A stretch of 64,000 nucleotides of DNA from Helianthus annuus (Eukaryota > Streptophyta > Magnoliopsida > Asterales > Asteraceae): positions 123,664,295 through 123,728,294 of the forward strand of contig NC_035443.2 of the NCBI RefSeq assembly GCF_002127325.2. The letters run 5' to 3'. Below, one piece after another: positions 11,939 to 23,959 of this stretch. Within the stretch, counting starts at the first letter, position 1. Every line of letters starts with the position of its first letter. Below the pieces are notes generated by a model. That model worked only from the letters and a program-made list of their open reading frames with translations. It was not told the origin of the DNA and searched no databases. The position numbers and the translations under genes are program-made.

Positions 11939-12981
11939 CATCTCGACCTCATTTCCATGTCCAGCACCATGCCAACACGTCTCCTTGGCATGCCCCACTT
12001 TGCCACTGTTATCACATTTTCCATACCTGCATGGCCCAGCATGATGAAGTAGACAGTTGTCGCACTTAGGCAGGGTACCCATATACCCTCTTCCCTTTTT
12101 AGCATTGTTGTTGTTACTCACCCAAGTACCCTTCTGGAAATTTGCGAGCTTCCTTTTATTCTCCCTAGATGACTCCTCATGAGTCTCCTTCTTCTCATCA
12201 GAGGTTGAAAATTTTCCCAATCTAATCGCTTCTTTAGTGAGCGCCACACTTAAGTCAATCGCATCGGTAATTGTTGGAGGCTTTGATACTGTCATCAAGC
12301 TCAGAATCTGAGGCGCCAATCCCCAGATGAATCGTTCTATCCTCTTGAACTTTGGTTCCACCAGATATGGAACAACTCGCGACAAATCTTGAAGTCTCTA
12401 CAGGTATTCCGCCACCTTTGGACCTTCCATCTTCAGGTTCTAGAATTCAGTTTCCAGCTTCTGGATTTCCACCTGAGAACAATACTTCCTACGCATCAAT
12501 TCTTTCAGCTCATTCCATGTTAAAGCATACGCAGCGGCCTCGCCCAACGTCTAAACCTGAAGGTTCCACCATGACAGAGCCCCATCTAGAAACAGTCCAG
12601 AAATATACGTGACTTGTTGCTCTGGAGTACAATTGCTCATTCATAAAGCAGAATCCGTATTCTCGACCCATCACACAAAAGCTACGGCACCTCCAGTGCC
12701 GTCGAAGTTCAAAGGCTTGCAGTCCAAAAACTGTTTGTAGGTACAGCCTGCAACCCAAACAGTATCATTCACAGAAAGCATTAACAAAGCACACTCAGAA
12801 ATGTCCAAACGTATTGTAATGTGTCTTAGGTGACTTAAACATTACCGTTAGGTGGGTTATTCCCTGAGGTACCTCCGCTGTGTTTGGAGCGAAGGGCCTC
12901 GTACTGTGCGATGGCCTGTAAGATGCGCTCTTGTAATTCTGCCTCGGTCGTGGGCAGTTGATTGTTCCTTCGAGGAAGCAT
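11939..12981 (-). pseudogene. E gag (Tekay-like), two exons, N-terminal and central part
   Basis: Minus strand. Exon 1 (12981 down to 12846) starts MLPRRNNQLPTTEAEL. Exon 2 (12747 downward) starts with CTYKQFLDCKPLNFDG, matching [16 protein letters not shown] of G, and goes on through the retrotransposon gag domain (GALSWW near 12565) to a CX2C knuckle region at about 12000-12060. Several stops interrupt exon 2 between 12690 and 12390, and frame is regained as SRVVPYLVEPKFKRIERFIWGL. It is cut at 11944 by Copia1. Both the sequence and the intron place it with chromovirus gag. Confidence 0.82.
12748..12845 (-). other. Predicted intron in E gag
   Basis: 98 bases on the minus strand with GTAATG donor and TTGCAG acceptor. 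Removing it joins exon 1 (136 bases, leaving one base of a codon) to the conserved gag frame. Phase is 1, as in the predicted gag intron of G. Splicing is inferred only from frame and splice consensus. Confidence 0.6.
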
Positions 12982-13365
12982 TCTCCTTCTAATAAGAAGA
13001 TTGGATTGGTCAGGTCTTATTTGTTAAGTAAATAAGTAATTGTCTAGAGGTCGTACATACACATATTTATAAACCATCATCATATCAAACAATCATGCAA
13101 CAACATAATCATGACATAAATTTGTAACCTAACAATGTGTTTAGTGAGAACATGACGATTGAGCTTTCATTAATTACCAACCACAGTTACATTGTTTACG
13201 AGTGTATCACCTCAAAAGGGATACAAAGTCACACTACTCTCATCTAATAAGTCTGTCAATATACAAAATCACATGGTCAAAAAGTGGTCTTCAAAAGTCT
13301 TCGTAACCTCGGCTCGATAGTGGTGCTCTCACTAAAAGTAATGCAATCTGCATAAGACCAAAAAC
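12982..13365 (-). other. Spacer between two E reading frames
   Basis: Non-coding gap between the acidic/proline-rich frame (ending 13366) and the gag start (12981). I see no motif beyond ordinary AT-rich sequence. Confidence 0.5.
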
Positions 13366-14872
13366 CTACTGTACTGATGGCGGGGGAGGAGGAGGGAGGA
13401 AGAGCAAACTGAGAACACGTGTGAGCTCCCCCTCAAGCTCGTGCACACGGCGAAGCAAGTAACTGATCTGTTGCTCGATAGTATGGAGACGAGCATCAAA
13501 ACCTGGAAAAGGAGTAAGAGGAGTAGGTGGATGTGCAAAAGGAGACGGTGATGAATGTGGGGGAACAAAAGCAGGCTGACAAGGGCACGGTAGGGGACGT
13601 GGAGTCAACTCAAGCTCCAAAACTCTGCGACTCATAATCTCAAACTGAAGTTGAAGTGATAAAAGTAACTCATCCCGCGTATAACCAACAAAATGAGAGG
13701 GATGATGGGGGTCTGAAATCGGCATAGAGTATGTTGGGAACCATCGGAATGGCTCGTCAAGCGGTGAAGAAGTGAAGGGAGCAAATGGTGCAGCATGAGG
13801 GATCTGGGGAAAAGCTGCTGAAGCAAAAGGATCGTCACGCGGGTGCTGACCTAAAGTACCTTCCCCTGGATGGGGTGCAGGGATGTCCTGAAGAAAAACA
13901 ATAGGTAAGTCAGTGCGATGGACATCGGACTCTACCTTCCCCTAGACGAGGTGCAGGGATGTCCTGAAGGAAAACGATAGGTAAGTCAGTGCGATGGACA
14001 TCGGACTCTACAGGAGGGAGAGGAGCAACATCAGCGGGTGCGGGTGGAAGAATAAATGGCTTAACAAAAGGAGGGTCAACAGGTGCAGAAACTGGGTCGG
14101 GAATAAGAGGTGCAATGTCTGGTAAAGCAAAAGGAATAGGGTCATGGTCAGATATCGGCTCAGGATCGGCAGGTGCAACATCAGGCTGATCAAAAGGAGC
14201 AAGATCTGGCTTAGGATCAGGCTCAGGGTCTTGTGGGGGAGATGGTGCAGTTGACATAGCAGTATCATCATCAGAATCTGTAGCATAACGCTGTAATCCG
14301 ACCGCCTATAAAGCTGAAGACGTCACAGACTCAAAGGAATCTGAGACTGAGTGCAAACTAGAATCAGAGGATATCTCAACAACAGGAATCTCAAGAGGTG
14401 GGACAGCAACCACATCCTCATCTATCTCTCCATCACCCTGGGCATCAACAGGAGGACCATCAACAAACAAATCAACGTCATCATTGAACAAATCATCAAA
14501 AGGCCAATCCTCAGGAGGAATGACAACGAGAGGAACAGGATCGAGGATCGGAGCCACGATGTGCTCACCATCGGGATGCCCAATGATGAGATGATCATGG
14601 ACTGGAACGGGAATAAGAAAAGGATCCTCGTCTGGAATACCATCAGCAAATGGTAAATCATCTCCAAAGTCAGGCAACGCGAACGGCTGGAAGTCGTCCT
14701 CGTCATCCGATAGCATGTCAGGGTCACTCTCCGTGTCTGACGTAAGGTGCAATCTCATAATTAGAGATGATAGCCATAGGATCATCAACGTCTGATAATC
14801 CACTCTCTGAAGAAGATATGATGCCTGTAACATAACAATCATAACATGTGCACATATATTAACCACTATCAC
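13366..14872 (-). pseudogene. E upstream open frame: acidic, proline-rich protein with C-terminal coiled coil
   Basis: Minus strand, upstream of gag. The first section (14872-14309) is acidic (DMLSDDEDDFQPFALPDF). A TAG at 14306-14308 interrupts it. The same frame resumes as MSTAPSPPQDPEPDPKP and is very rich in Pro and Asp. A 76-base tandem duplication (13861-14011) shifts the frame; the last section (13725-13366) has PHHPSHFVGYTRDELL, a proline tract and a heptad-like segment (LHTIEQQISYLLRRVHEL). The true start is unclear; 14872 is only the first Met of that frame. From memory, related hypothetical proteins accompany gypsy elements in Asteraceae. Function unknown; its position suggests an accessory or N-terminal gag part. 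Confidence 0.65.
13861..14011 (-). repeat. 76-base tandem duplication inside E's upstream open frame
   Basis: Copies at 13861-13936 and 13937-14011 differ at a few bases. Since 76 is not a multiple of three, this one event accounts exactly for the frame offset between the parts of the reading frame on either side. Confidence 0.85.
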
Positions 14873-15143
14873 TTAGTATGCAATCAAGACAATTATCACT
14901 CTATCATGTATTCACATTATCCTTCATGTACCCTTCTCTAACTTTCCTAGTCTACTCTATGCAGACTGGACTACCAATATGACCTTGCATTGTGTTTCGT
15001 GTCTTTCTTTTTGCAAAAACGTTTATTCCATGGATATGGGCGTTTTGTATATGCAATGAAAACATGTTGTAAAAGTATTTTCGTGAGAGCCCTAATGATT
15101 GTAGTCTAGACTCGAGAAAGAATCCTAGTTCGCTACAATCGAA
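14873..15143 (-). other. E 5' leader
   Basis: About 270 bases between the primer site and the upstream open frame on the minus strand. I see no further signals. Confidence 0.5.
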
Positions 15144-15155
15144 GCTCTGATACCA
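15144..15155 (-). other. E primer binding site (tRNA-iMet)
   Basis: GCTCTGATACCA on the plus strand is TGGTATCAGAGC on the minus strand, three bases from the LTR end, the same spacing as in B and G. It fixes E's orientation and the beginning of its 5' LTR at 15159. Confidence 0.88.
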
Positions 15156-15158
15156 AAC

Positions 15159-15718
15159 TATCACACCCTGACTTTTGCGGAAGCTTGATTATGTGTGACT
15201 TGCTTAATATTATTGCATTCAACCATAAAAAACAACTATATGATAAAACCAAGATGTTCATCCATAGATAAGTTTTAAAACATTTCAAACAACATTGTTT
15301 TAAAATCCCAAACGCAGACTTCACGTTTACAATACAACATCAACAAAGTTTTAAGTTCCATAAGGACTTAACAAAAGACACAAACAACTAGGCTTTGAGC
15401 CATGTATCTTATCCAAGATAAAATACATAACCCAACCCATCGACACCAGATGACATCTTTTATTTGAGACAACACTTGAAAACTTCCAAACGCCGGGCCA
15501 GATCCATCTCAATTACCTGAAATACATGTAGTTTGAAAACATCAACAAAAGTTGAGTGAGTTCATGTGTTTTGAATGTGTGCACAAATAAACCTTATAAT
15601 CATCGAAAGTAGGTATGTATTTGTAAAACCCCGGTATAAAAGCAAACAAGGAAACAAATCAATTAATGGTTTACAAGGCCATTAACATGTGTGCAACGAC
15701 GTAGGAAGGCTCAAACCT
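15159..15718 (-). repeat. E 5' LTR, piece 1
   Basis: Begins TATCACACCCTG on the plus strand, where related LTRs have TGTCACACCCC, so the terminal dinucleotide is mutated. It shares AAGGCCATTAACATGTG with B's LTR (near 34250). It ends where the Athila-like fragment begins. Confidence 0.72.
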
Positions 15719-15726
15719 AGCAGATT

Positions 15727-17526
15727 TTGTACCGGGCCTCCGGCTGTAAGATAGCTGCCGATGATCCTAAGCTGAGAAAAATCGAGTATCAATCGTCTTT
15801 TAACTTTATTCCGGATCAGAAAACGCATAGAGATGATCACCCGATTCTGAAATTTGAGCCGATGACATCAGAATGGAACAAATATGATAAATTGAAAGAC
15901 ACTGATCTACTTCAGCACCGGGTTATTGATTGGAGGTGGTTGAGTGAAATAGGCTCGCAGCAGGAGGTGAGAGATCTTTTAGGTCAAAGGTTGATTGATG
16001 CGCTGGAGTATATAGAACCTCAGTACGAGGAGCTAGTGCTAGAGTTTCATAGCACTTGGGCGCATAAGGAGGGAAAGTTCAAGCAGGGCACAGCTGTGTC
16101 GTTTAGTTTAGGTAGGTAGGTTTATGAGATGAATATGGCACGGTTTGCCATAGTTTCGGGGTTGTATACTAAGGAGGAGGTGAAGAGGCCGGAGTTTGTT
16201 ACTTACTTGCGGGGTGCCTATACTAAGCCTAGGGATTATGGTGTTGGTGCAGCTGAGTTGAAAGAGTTTTGGAGTACGATTTCTGACCACCCGTTCGCGA
16301 CTACGAACCTGATTACGCCGGTTCGTAATCCGGTTTCTAGATATGTGCTGAAGATTTTATCTACAACACTTGTGGGTCGGAAGTCGGGGGAGAACAAAGT
16401 GAACTGGATAGAGCTGTTTATCTTGATGTGTAGAGTGCAGAACAGGGAGATGAATCTGACTACTGTCTTAGCAGATTCTTTTAGTAGAGGTCATCGAGGA
16501 TGTCATCGAGCTGGTTTGGTTATGGGCCCCTACATTACTAGGATTGCAACAAATTTGGGGGTTTTGACCAAGTATCTACCCGAATTTTTACACGAGGGGC
16601 CCATGATAGCGACATTTGGTTTGAAAGAGCTGCAGCAAGCGGGGATAGTGTCATGGCAGGAGCCCTATGGCTGGGAGCCGATCAGACAGGGTCCACAGGT
16701 GCAGCCGCCACAGGGACATCCGGCTGAGGATGTCATGATTCAGATTGAGCCGACACATAGGCAGCGGCCACCGTAGAGACACGAGCGGCCAGAACATCAG
16801 TATCCGAGGAGGCAGCCTCCACCTGAGTCTCTTACTTTGGAGTCACTCTCTGGCTATGTGGAGAAGAGTTTTGACAGGCTGGAGCATTTGATTGAGGCAT
16901 TTCAGTTGGGTCATCGAGGATGTCATCGAGCTGGTTTGGTTATGGGCCCCTACATTACTAGGATTGCAACAAATTTGGGGGTTTTGACCAAGTATCTACC
17001 CGAATTTTTACACGAGGGGCCCATGATAGCGACATTTGGTTTGAAAGAGCTGCAGCAAGCGGGGATAGTGTCATGGCAGGAGCCCTACGGCTGGGAGCCG
17101 ATCAGACAGGGTCCACAGGTGCAGCCGCCACAGGGACATCCGGCTGAGGATGTCATGATTCAGATTGAGCCGACACATAGGCAGCGGCCACCGTAGAGAC
17201 ACGAGCGGCCAGAACGTCAGTATCCGAGGAGGCAGCCTCCACCTGAGTCTCTTACTTTGGAGTCACTCTCTGGCTATGTGGAGAAGAGTTTTGACAGGCT
17301 GGAGCATTTGATTGAGGCATTTCAGTTGGGTCAGTCAAGGCAGGATGACGCTCTCCGGTATATGATGACTACTCACAGGATGAGGATCCCAGACTATTTC
17401 CAGCTGGGACAGCAGGACGTCCCGGCTGATGCTGGTGCGAGGGTTGAGCATGATCCTCCATTCCATGTATTCGGAGAGAGTAGTGGTGCAACTGGGCAGC
17501 AGGAGGAGAGCAGTGATGAGGAGTAG
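15727..17526 (+). pseudogene. Athila-type gag fragment with three premature TAG codons
   Basis: A single frame of 600 codons, interrupted by TAG at 16117, 16774 and 17194. There is no ATG at the beginning, so the N-terminus is lost. Motifs such as WRWLSEIG, NPVSRYVLKILSTTLVGR and WIELFILMCRVQNREMNL resemble Athila ORF1 (gag-like) proteins in my memory of that family. A 420-base in-frame duplication is embedded in it. Protein role: capsid-like particle protein. The family call rests on recall only. Confidence 0.68.
16491..17330 (+). repeat. 420-base in-frame tandem duplication in the Athila-like gag
   Basis: Copies 16491-16910 and 16911-17330 differ at only two positions (near 16668 and 16796). 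Each is 140 codons and each carries the same premature TAG (16774 and 17194), so the nonsense change came before the duplication. Confidence 0.95.
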
Positions 17527-19041
17527 TATGGGGATAGCATGAGGATGCAGGAGCAGCAGCTGAAGACTATATCTTTTGGTAATTATTTTTCTTTTATGCT
17601 GTTTTTGATCCTCACTTTTGGTCTGTACTGATATTTATACACGTTAAACAGGTTGGTTAAGGAAGGTTGGGTTGGTTGATGTGATGGAACTGATGAACTA
17701 CTAATATTTTGATGATATATATATATATTATGTTTTGGTAGTTTGTTTGATGATTGATTGGTTGATTTATAGCCGCTTTCGTTCGCGTGTCCGAGGTTAG
17801 AGTTGTTTGCTGAGCGCGTTTCGAATTGGAGGTCTTATGTGGAAATGACTGGCACTTTGAAAGTCTTACATATCAGCAAAGTCGTTTCCCTTTTTGTTGT
17901 TGTATTTTATTTATTTCGTCGTTAATTCGTTATTTATTCAGTTAGTTCGTTAGTAGTTTAGTAGTTGGTTTTTAGTCTTAGGAAGTTTTGAGTCGTATTT
18001 CCATTCTTGCATTAGGGACAATGCAATCTTTAAGTGTGGGGATGGGATACATGTAAATAATCGAGTCATAAAGCTGAAAAATACAAAAAAATTCGAAAAA
18101 TTAAAATTCAAAAAATTCAAAAAAATTGAAAAATCAGAAAAAGGTCCTTTGAAATAAGAAGTTTGCATAAATAAAACGAAAAATGATAGAAAAGATGAGT
18201 TTTTGCTCGGGGTCGAATAATAATAATATGATATTATAATAAATCGAGCTTGCATCTAGTTAGGGATATGTGGATAGGCCCGAGTTTGGTTTTAAGTCCC
18301 TTTGAGCTAATATACCTTAATTGTCGGTCTGCTAGTGGGTTTTCGCCTGGGAGATATGGGAAACTAAAACTGCCAATAATAGTATAAGGGGCACCGTTAT
18401 AAGTTAAAACTGTTAGAGTTTGTGATCATGCGAAAAAAATAGAATAAAAAGTGAGCTAGAAACTAAATGAAAGTAGTGCATTCCTATGTAGTCTGGGTTG
18501 GGGATAGTGACTTTAAAACCGGATTACCGCTAGGATGTGTGAAATCGGCCGTGCAAAGAAAAGAAAAAAAAGTACCGAAGCTTAAGTAATCCGAGTTGGG
18601 ATAGCGACTCTACAGCCGGATTGCCTCTTGGTTAGAGAAAGCATCGTCTATGCTCATTGAAAGAAAAAAAAGAGAAAGAAAAGCGAAAAAAATGGAAAAA
18701 AGGAAAAAATTGGCTGTAAACTCTCTTGGTTTTGATATAAGACGGTTGGGAATTGGTCCGGTGATCGTTCCTTTAGTCCTATAAGCTTGAGGTGGGAGTA
18801 GGTGGACCGTAGATTCTAGTGTGAGGCCCTAGGTGGATTGACCGCACTTAAATTAAATTCACATGATAAGGGCTTAGGATTGGATTCGGGTTTAAAGGGA
18901 CAAGTATATTCGCAATCGCAGCTAACGCAAGCATTGGTTTTAATAAGATATAAATAATTTTTGACCCAAGTGATTATTTGTCAATGATACCGTTGCATAA
19001 TTCTTTTTCGGGGACGAAAAAAGAGTAAGTGTGGGGATATT
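17527..19041 (+). other. Athila-like 3' untranslated region
   Basis: No coding frame. It contains ACAATGCAATCTTTAAGTGT near 18020, poly-A-rich stretches and two related segments around 18500 and 18590 (a GGATAGYGACTYTA and CCGGATT block). It ends in a purine tract at the LTR. Confidence 0.6.
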
Positions 19042-20743
19042 TGATGTATTGCAAAATACATCCTTTATTCGTGTATAGTATGTATTATTTCTCGTTATTT
19101 TTAGTTTCGTTTTAGTTAGAATTGCGTGCTATTGATTATATTTGCATTTTCCAGGTCGTGGTACTAAAAGTTGCTGAAAAAGGAGAAAAAACGAGCCTTA
19201 TTGCTTAAACACCAAGTCTCGGAACTATTTGGAAAAAGAGAGATTTATTTTGGAGTTTTTGGAAGTTAGAGTTGGAAATTTTAAACAAGAGTCTGTGAAA
19301 AAACAGCCGTGGCGCCATCCTGAAGATCCGTCGCGTAGCGCTAACAAACAACAAAGAAAATCTGAGTTTATGGATGGTCGCGCCACGGCCATCCTGAAGA
19401 CCCGTCGCGTGACGCGATGGGGTTATCTGGCGAAAATTATTTGTTCGATGCTAGGGTTTGGTATATAAACTTAAGTTAATCATCATTATCAAAAACTTAC
19501 AAACTCAAGAACCCTAAGGCGATTTTCGGAGCAGATTTCGAGTATTTCAGAGTATTTTGGCTTGCGGGAGTCATTCGGTTGAAGCTTGGAGCGTAGGAAA
19601 GAAGATTGTACGGGTCTTATCTCCCGGTTTTCTTTATTTTCTTGTTTCAATACTTTTCCGATGAATTCTTGTTTTGAACTTGTTTTGTTTATTTTAGACA
19701 TCATGTTTAGTGGCTAAAACCTTCGTTACTACTTAGGCAAGATGATAGTTTAATGAAGTTTGGATCTTTTAACGGTTTTTATTGTTTTGTTATGGATTGA
19801 TCTTTGAAAGTAAATTATTCTAGAATATCTGATTTAGTGCATATGCGTATTTACTTTTGATTGTTGATTACTTGCTGTTTCACATAAGTTTTGGTGAATG
19901 TCTTTCACATAATAAATTTGTGTTGATTATTCATACGTTTGCGGGTTCGGGTGATCTTTGGGTAAATTGGCCAATAGCCGTAGATACAGTAATTAAAATA
20001 CAATTAGAATTAGATATTCTGCTTAACTTGTCGCTGAGAGGCTCGAGTTAGTTAGTAGGTCGCGGTGTAATATATATAGCTAAGACAGGTTTTGAGAGAA
20101 GTCGGTTTTAGTTCCCTAATTGCATTTGTGTTTATTAGACCAAGTTAGAATCTAGGATTGCCTTAGATTATTGCGCTGAGAGGTAGATAGTCATATTAGG
20201 GCACTTTTAGAGTCGTTAGAGGACTGAGAGGAAGTCTAACAATCGGTGTTCACAACAACCTTGTAGGGTTTCCTAGGTTTCTTCCTGAGAAGGGTCGGGA
20301 AGTCTTAGCTTGAAATACCTTAGGGTTTACGGTTTAGTACTTCACGATCCCGATTCCATACCACAATAGTACCGTTAGAAATCCATTCATAGTTAAACTG
20401 GATTCAAGCCTAGGTAGTCGTTAATCTCATCTGAATTAAACCTTAGTTCTTAATTGTGTCTTAGTCTAATTTTATTTTAATTTCAATTTTAGGATTTTAG
20501 TAAAACCCCCCTAAAACACAACAATAGTTAAGTCGTGTCAGTGTCTAGTCTAAATAAAGTCGTTAACGTAATTAATTAGAGTCCTTGTGGGTTCGACATC
20601 CGGACTTGCTTTTCTTTGCTAGTGTCGACCGGTTCACTTGCCGGTGAGTAGTTTAGTCAAGTTAGAGAGTCTAGATTATTATTACTTGAGTCTAAATTTA
20701 GGGTTATTTTAGTTTATTTATTTAAACTACATATTCCACATCA
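19042..20743 (+). repeat. Athila-like 3' LTR
   Basis: 1702 bases with inverted ends TGATGT...ACATCA. TATA-like box GTATATAAAC at 19461-19470. The block ATCCTGAAGAYCCGTCGCG occurs twice (about 19318 and 19390). The late segment GGGTTCGACATCCGGACTTG is of a kind common in Athila LTRs. A 64-residue frame in it is not considered a gene. Confidence 0.75.
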
Positions 20744-20861
20744 CACCTCATGGGCCAAACCCCGGTCCTTATGGATGTGGGCTCGCTACACCCAAATAGA
20801 TCTATCACTCATGTCCCTCGGTCCTTATACGAGGATTAATGGTCTTAACTTTGTGCCTACT
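20744..20861 (-). repeat. E 5' LTR, piece 2
   Basis: Short LTR segment between the Athila-like LTR and solo LTR D. GGATTAATGGTCTTA resembles CGATTAATGGTGCTTATG in B's LTR. It ends with CTACT, the target duplication of D. Confidence 0.65.
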
Positions 20862-21321
20862 TGTCACACCCCGACCAAGTAAAACAACAAAACGCGGCGG
20901 AAACGTCGGGGAGTGTTGTAACAGAATCATTGTTTCACAACCATGGATTAAATAATTTCGTTTTATTGAATTATTGAACTCATTGTTTAATTACAAATCA
21001 GATAAATACAAGTATTATCTTTCAAGTTTTAAAGTCGCTAAGGCACGAGTCCATCCTAAGTGTAGCATGTATCAACAATCATCACAAAGCAGTACCTGAA
21101 ACATATGTAAAAATAGGTACGTCAGCATAAAAATGCCTGTGAGATACATAGGTTTTATTGAAAATAGGATTCATGACTTGTAGGTTTAAAAGAATGCTTT
21201 AACAAAATAGTCATGAATTTTAAGAAAAATGTTTTCTTTTATAAATCGTATAAGAAGTGATAAGAAAACAGATAAGAAAGATGTATAAATAAATAATTAA
21301 GTAAAATGAGTTTGTATATAA

Positions 21322-21845
21322 CTAGTTATAAGGCCCCGCTTTGCGGGGCGAGGGGGCGTAAGACCGTGTTACCAGGGATGGGGGTGCGTAGAACCATGGC
21401 AAATAGCAAGCCAACAACGACCAAAACTGGGGAAAATGTAAAAGAAAAACATAAATTTATAACACTAAGTAAGTAACTAACTGACGTAAAACATAGACGA
21501 ATTCAGATTTATATACACGTATTACAACGGGGATGTAAAAAAACCTTAGGAGACCAAAACTGACTACCAAAAAAAAGTTTGGTTTGTTTGGTGACCAAAA
21601 TCAAAAAAACAAAATGCAAATTTACAAATGATGAAAGGTTGAAAGGGATCCAAATTCTTTTTCAATCATTAACAGGGTAGTCAGTCTCACAAAATAGAGG
21701 ATTTGGACTAACCATAGGCCCAACACATGTACACCAAGGAAAATGGCCCAACATGTATGTTTTGCAACGACTTGTAAAAAAATAGTTGAAGCGCAAGTTA
21801 GCAGAAGTATATTGTTCTTAAGACCATACCTAAATTGTTATTATA
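21322..21845 (-). mobile_element. Helitron-type unit H1 (non-autonomous)
   Basis: On the minus strand it ends CTAG followed by T, a few bases after the hairpin GCCCCGC-AAA-GCGGGGC (plus 21333-21349), the standard Helitron 3' signature. The 5' end is uncertain; I put it where the next unit begins, at the shared AAATTGT motif. No Rep/helicase sequence. Confidence 0.55.
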
Positions 21846-23959
21846 CTAGTGTTTAACCCCCGCGTTGCGGGGCGGGGTGATACGACTTGCTGGATATTGA
21901 CCGGAACCCTAGTAGTCATCGGCGGCGGCGGCTAGGTGCTCAAACACCGTCAGTGAAGTTGTGCCGCATGACCCTGGTTTCTTTCATGGTGTTGATGTCG
22001 TCCTGTAGCTGCTCATGAAACAAATTGTTGGATTATTGAACCACTTAATGTTGCATGAGTAAGTAAAACAATCCACACAATTATTGAAAGCAGAGAGAAA
22101 CCAATTTTCTTCCAAGAAAGTATGCAATTTTAATTGTTTTGTAAACTTGATGTTACTAAATTATCTCTAAATTCTTTTTATTTAAGCAATTAACTTTTCA
22201 ATCATGTAACTGTCTAAAAAATTACCTTCAAAGGTTATGCCATCATCTGAATCCCATGGTTCATGGCAACAAAAAACGCCACATCAACTGATGAAATACT
22301 TTGTTATAAGGAAGATTCTACCAAGTTACCCTGAAATATAACAATTAGTATACTAATTTCTTTATGAATAAACAAAATTAAATGGTATAGATTTAATCAC
22401 ATTTTTGATATTAACCCCTGCTAGCATGCTTCACCTTTGAACTGTTTCTTTGATTAACATGAAGTTACAGCAACATTCTTATCCTCACCATATTAATGGA
22501 GAAGGTACATATCTTATATGCACCATTTTACGCCATATTTTCTTTTTGAGAATGACATATTTAAGTATTCTGCACCTTTTTGTTTTTGAACTGTTTCTTT
22601 TACAAACATGACCTTACACCAACATTCTGTATTTATATATGGGGCATTCAAAATACTTGCTTTTAGGTAGTTGACTATTGCACCCATAAACTTCTTATGA
22701 ACTATATTAATGCACCAATACCATCATCCGCATCCGCAGTTGGCCGCGTCTCCACCTCCACAGTCTCCAATGTCATTGGGCGGTGAGGCGATTAGGACGA
22801 TCTTCATATCTGGTCATATACTACTAAATTTCCCATGACTATTTTTGTGTTTTTATCAACAACTTTTGTATGGCTATAATACATGCTTTCTCCCAGTCTT
22901 ATCTTTCTATAAGTACCATGACTTTATTAAAGTGGTCTCACTAGTTTTCTAGACACATGTTGTTGCCTATCTGCGTCTCCACCTACCTGAGATTTTTTCA
23001 CATTCTATTGTCCTTCCTAACTACCAAACTGCAATCTACCCTGATGGACTTTTTAGAGGTAAACCAACTCTCCCCAATGATGCAAATCAATTTTCAAAAA
23101 GCATACACAGAATTACAACCTTAAAATCCTAATACGTATAATAGGATAAGTAACTGTTCCCTAGGTTTATTCACGATTAACTGATTAAGTACGGGCTATA
23201 TAAAAAACTTATCTAATAGTTAAAATAACTTCGATGATAATTATATTCATTCATTGGGCTTTTTAAATCCGAGTCATATGAACTAATTTCATTGCCCCCA
23301 CGCCCACCCTATAATATACATAGAACTACAATCCTGAAGTCTTATAAAGCGTATTAATAAATTGTCAAAAACCCTTGGTACCTCCTATCTATTGCCAAGG
23401 TGAACTGCAAATCAACCCAAGTGAGACCTAAATTGCTAGCTAGATCTTTTATAAAAATTTGGAAACAGAAAGCGCCATACCTCAAATTGTAAAGATTAAT
23501 CCAAAACGAATTAAAATTCGAGCCCTAATTGTAGAAGCAAAGCTGAAGATTCACCCAAAACAAATTGAAACGGGAATCATAATCGCTGAAACATACCTGT
23601 CTGAGCCCTAATATCAGACACCAAAAACCAAGCGTGTTCGTTCGAGCCCTAATTGCAGAAGCAAAGATGAAGATTCACCCAAAACAAATTGAAATGGGAA
23701 TCCTAATCACTGAAACATACCTGTCTGAGCCCTAATTTCAGACGCCAAGCACCAAGCGTGTTTGTCGGAATCAAAATTGAAGGGAGCAGCGACGAGGTGT
23801 CAACGTAGCATTTGAAGGCGGAAAGAAGGAGGAGGAAGGGGAGGACGGCGAGGGAGTGATACGGTTGAACTGGATTATGCGGGTGGGTAACTTTTTGTAA
23901 ACGGTGTTTCTTAACAGCCGTTACTACTGTAGCGAAGAAGCTACGTAAATTGTTATATA
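21846..23959 (-). mobile_element. Helitron-type unit H2 (non-autonomous)
   Basis: 3' end CTAG at 21846-21849 (minus strand), with the hairpin CCCCGC-GTT-GCGGGG just inside. About 2.1 kb, without a helicase. It contains a direct 124-base repeat. GC-rich patches (near 21920 and 22730) could be captured gene pieces but I cannot identify them. Confidence 0.55.
23517..23764. repeat. 124-base tandem repeat inside H2
   Basis: Two copies begin TTCGAGCCCTAATTG at 23517 and 23641, with about ten differences between them. Confidence 0.88.

Larger units (their letters stand above)
15719..20743 (+). mobile_element. Athila-like gypsy element, 5'-truncated, gag only
   Basis: Consists of a gag frame lacking its beginning, a 1.5 kb untranslated region with the TTTAAGTGTGGGGATG type motif typical of Athila/Tat elements, a purine tract (AAGTGTGGGGATAT) and a 1.7 kb 3' LTR. 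There is no 5' LTR, primer site or pol. The left junction at about 15718 is not at an LTR end. AACCT left and CACCT right may be a worn target duplication. It is lodged in E's 5' LTR. Confidence 0.72.
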
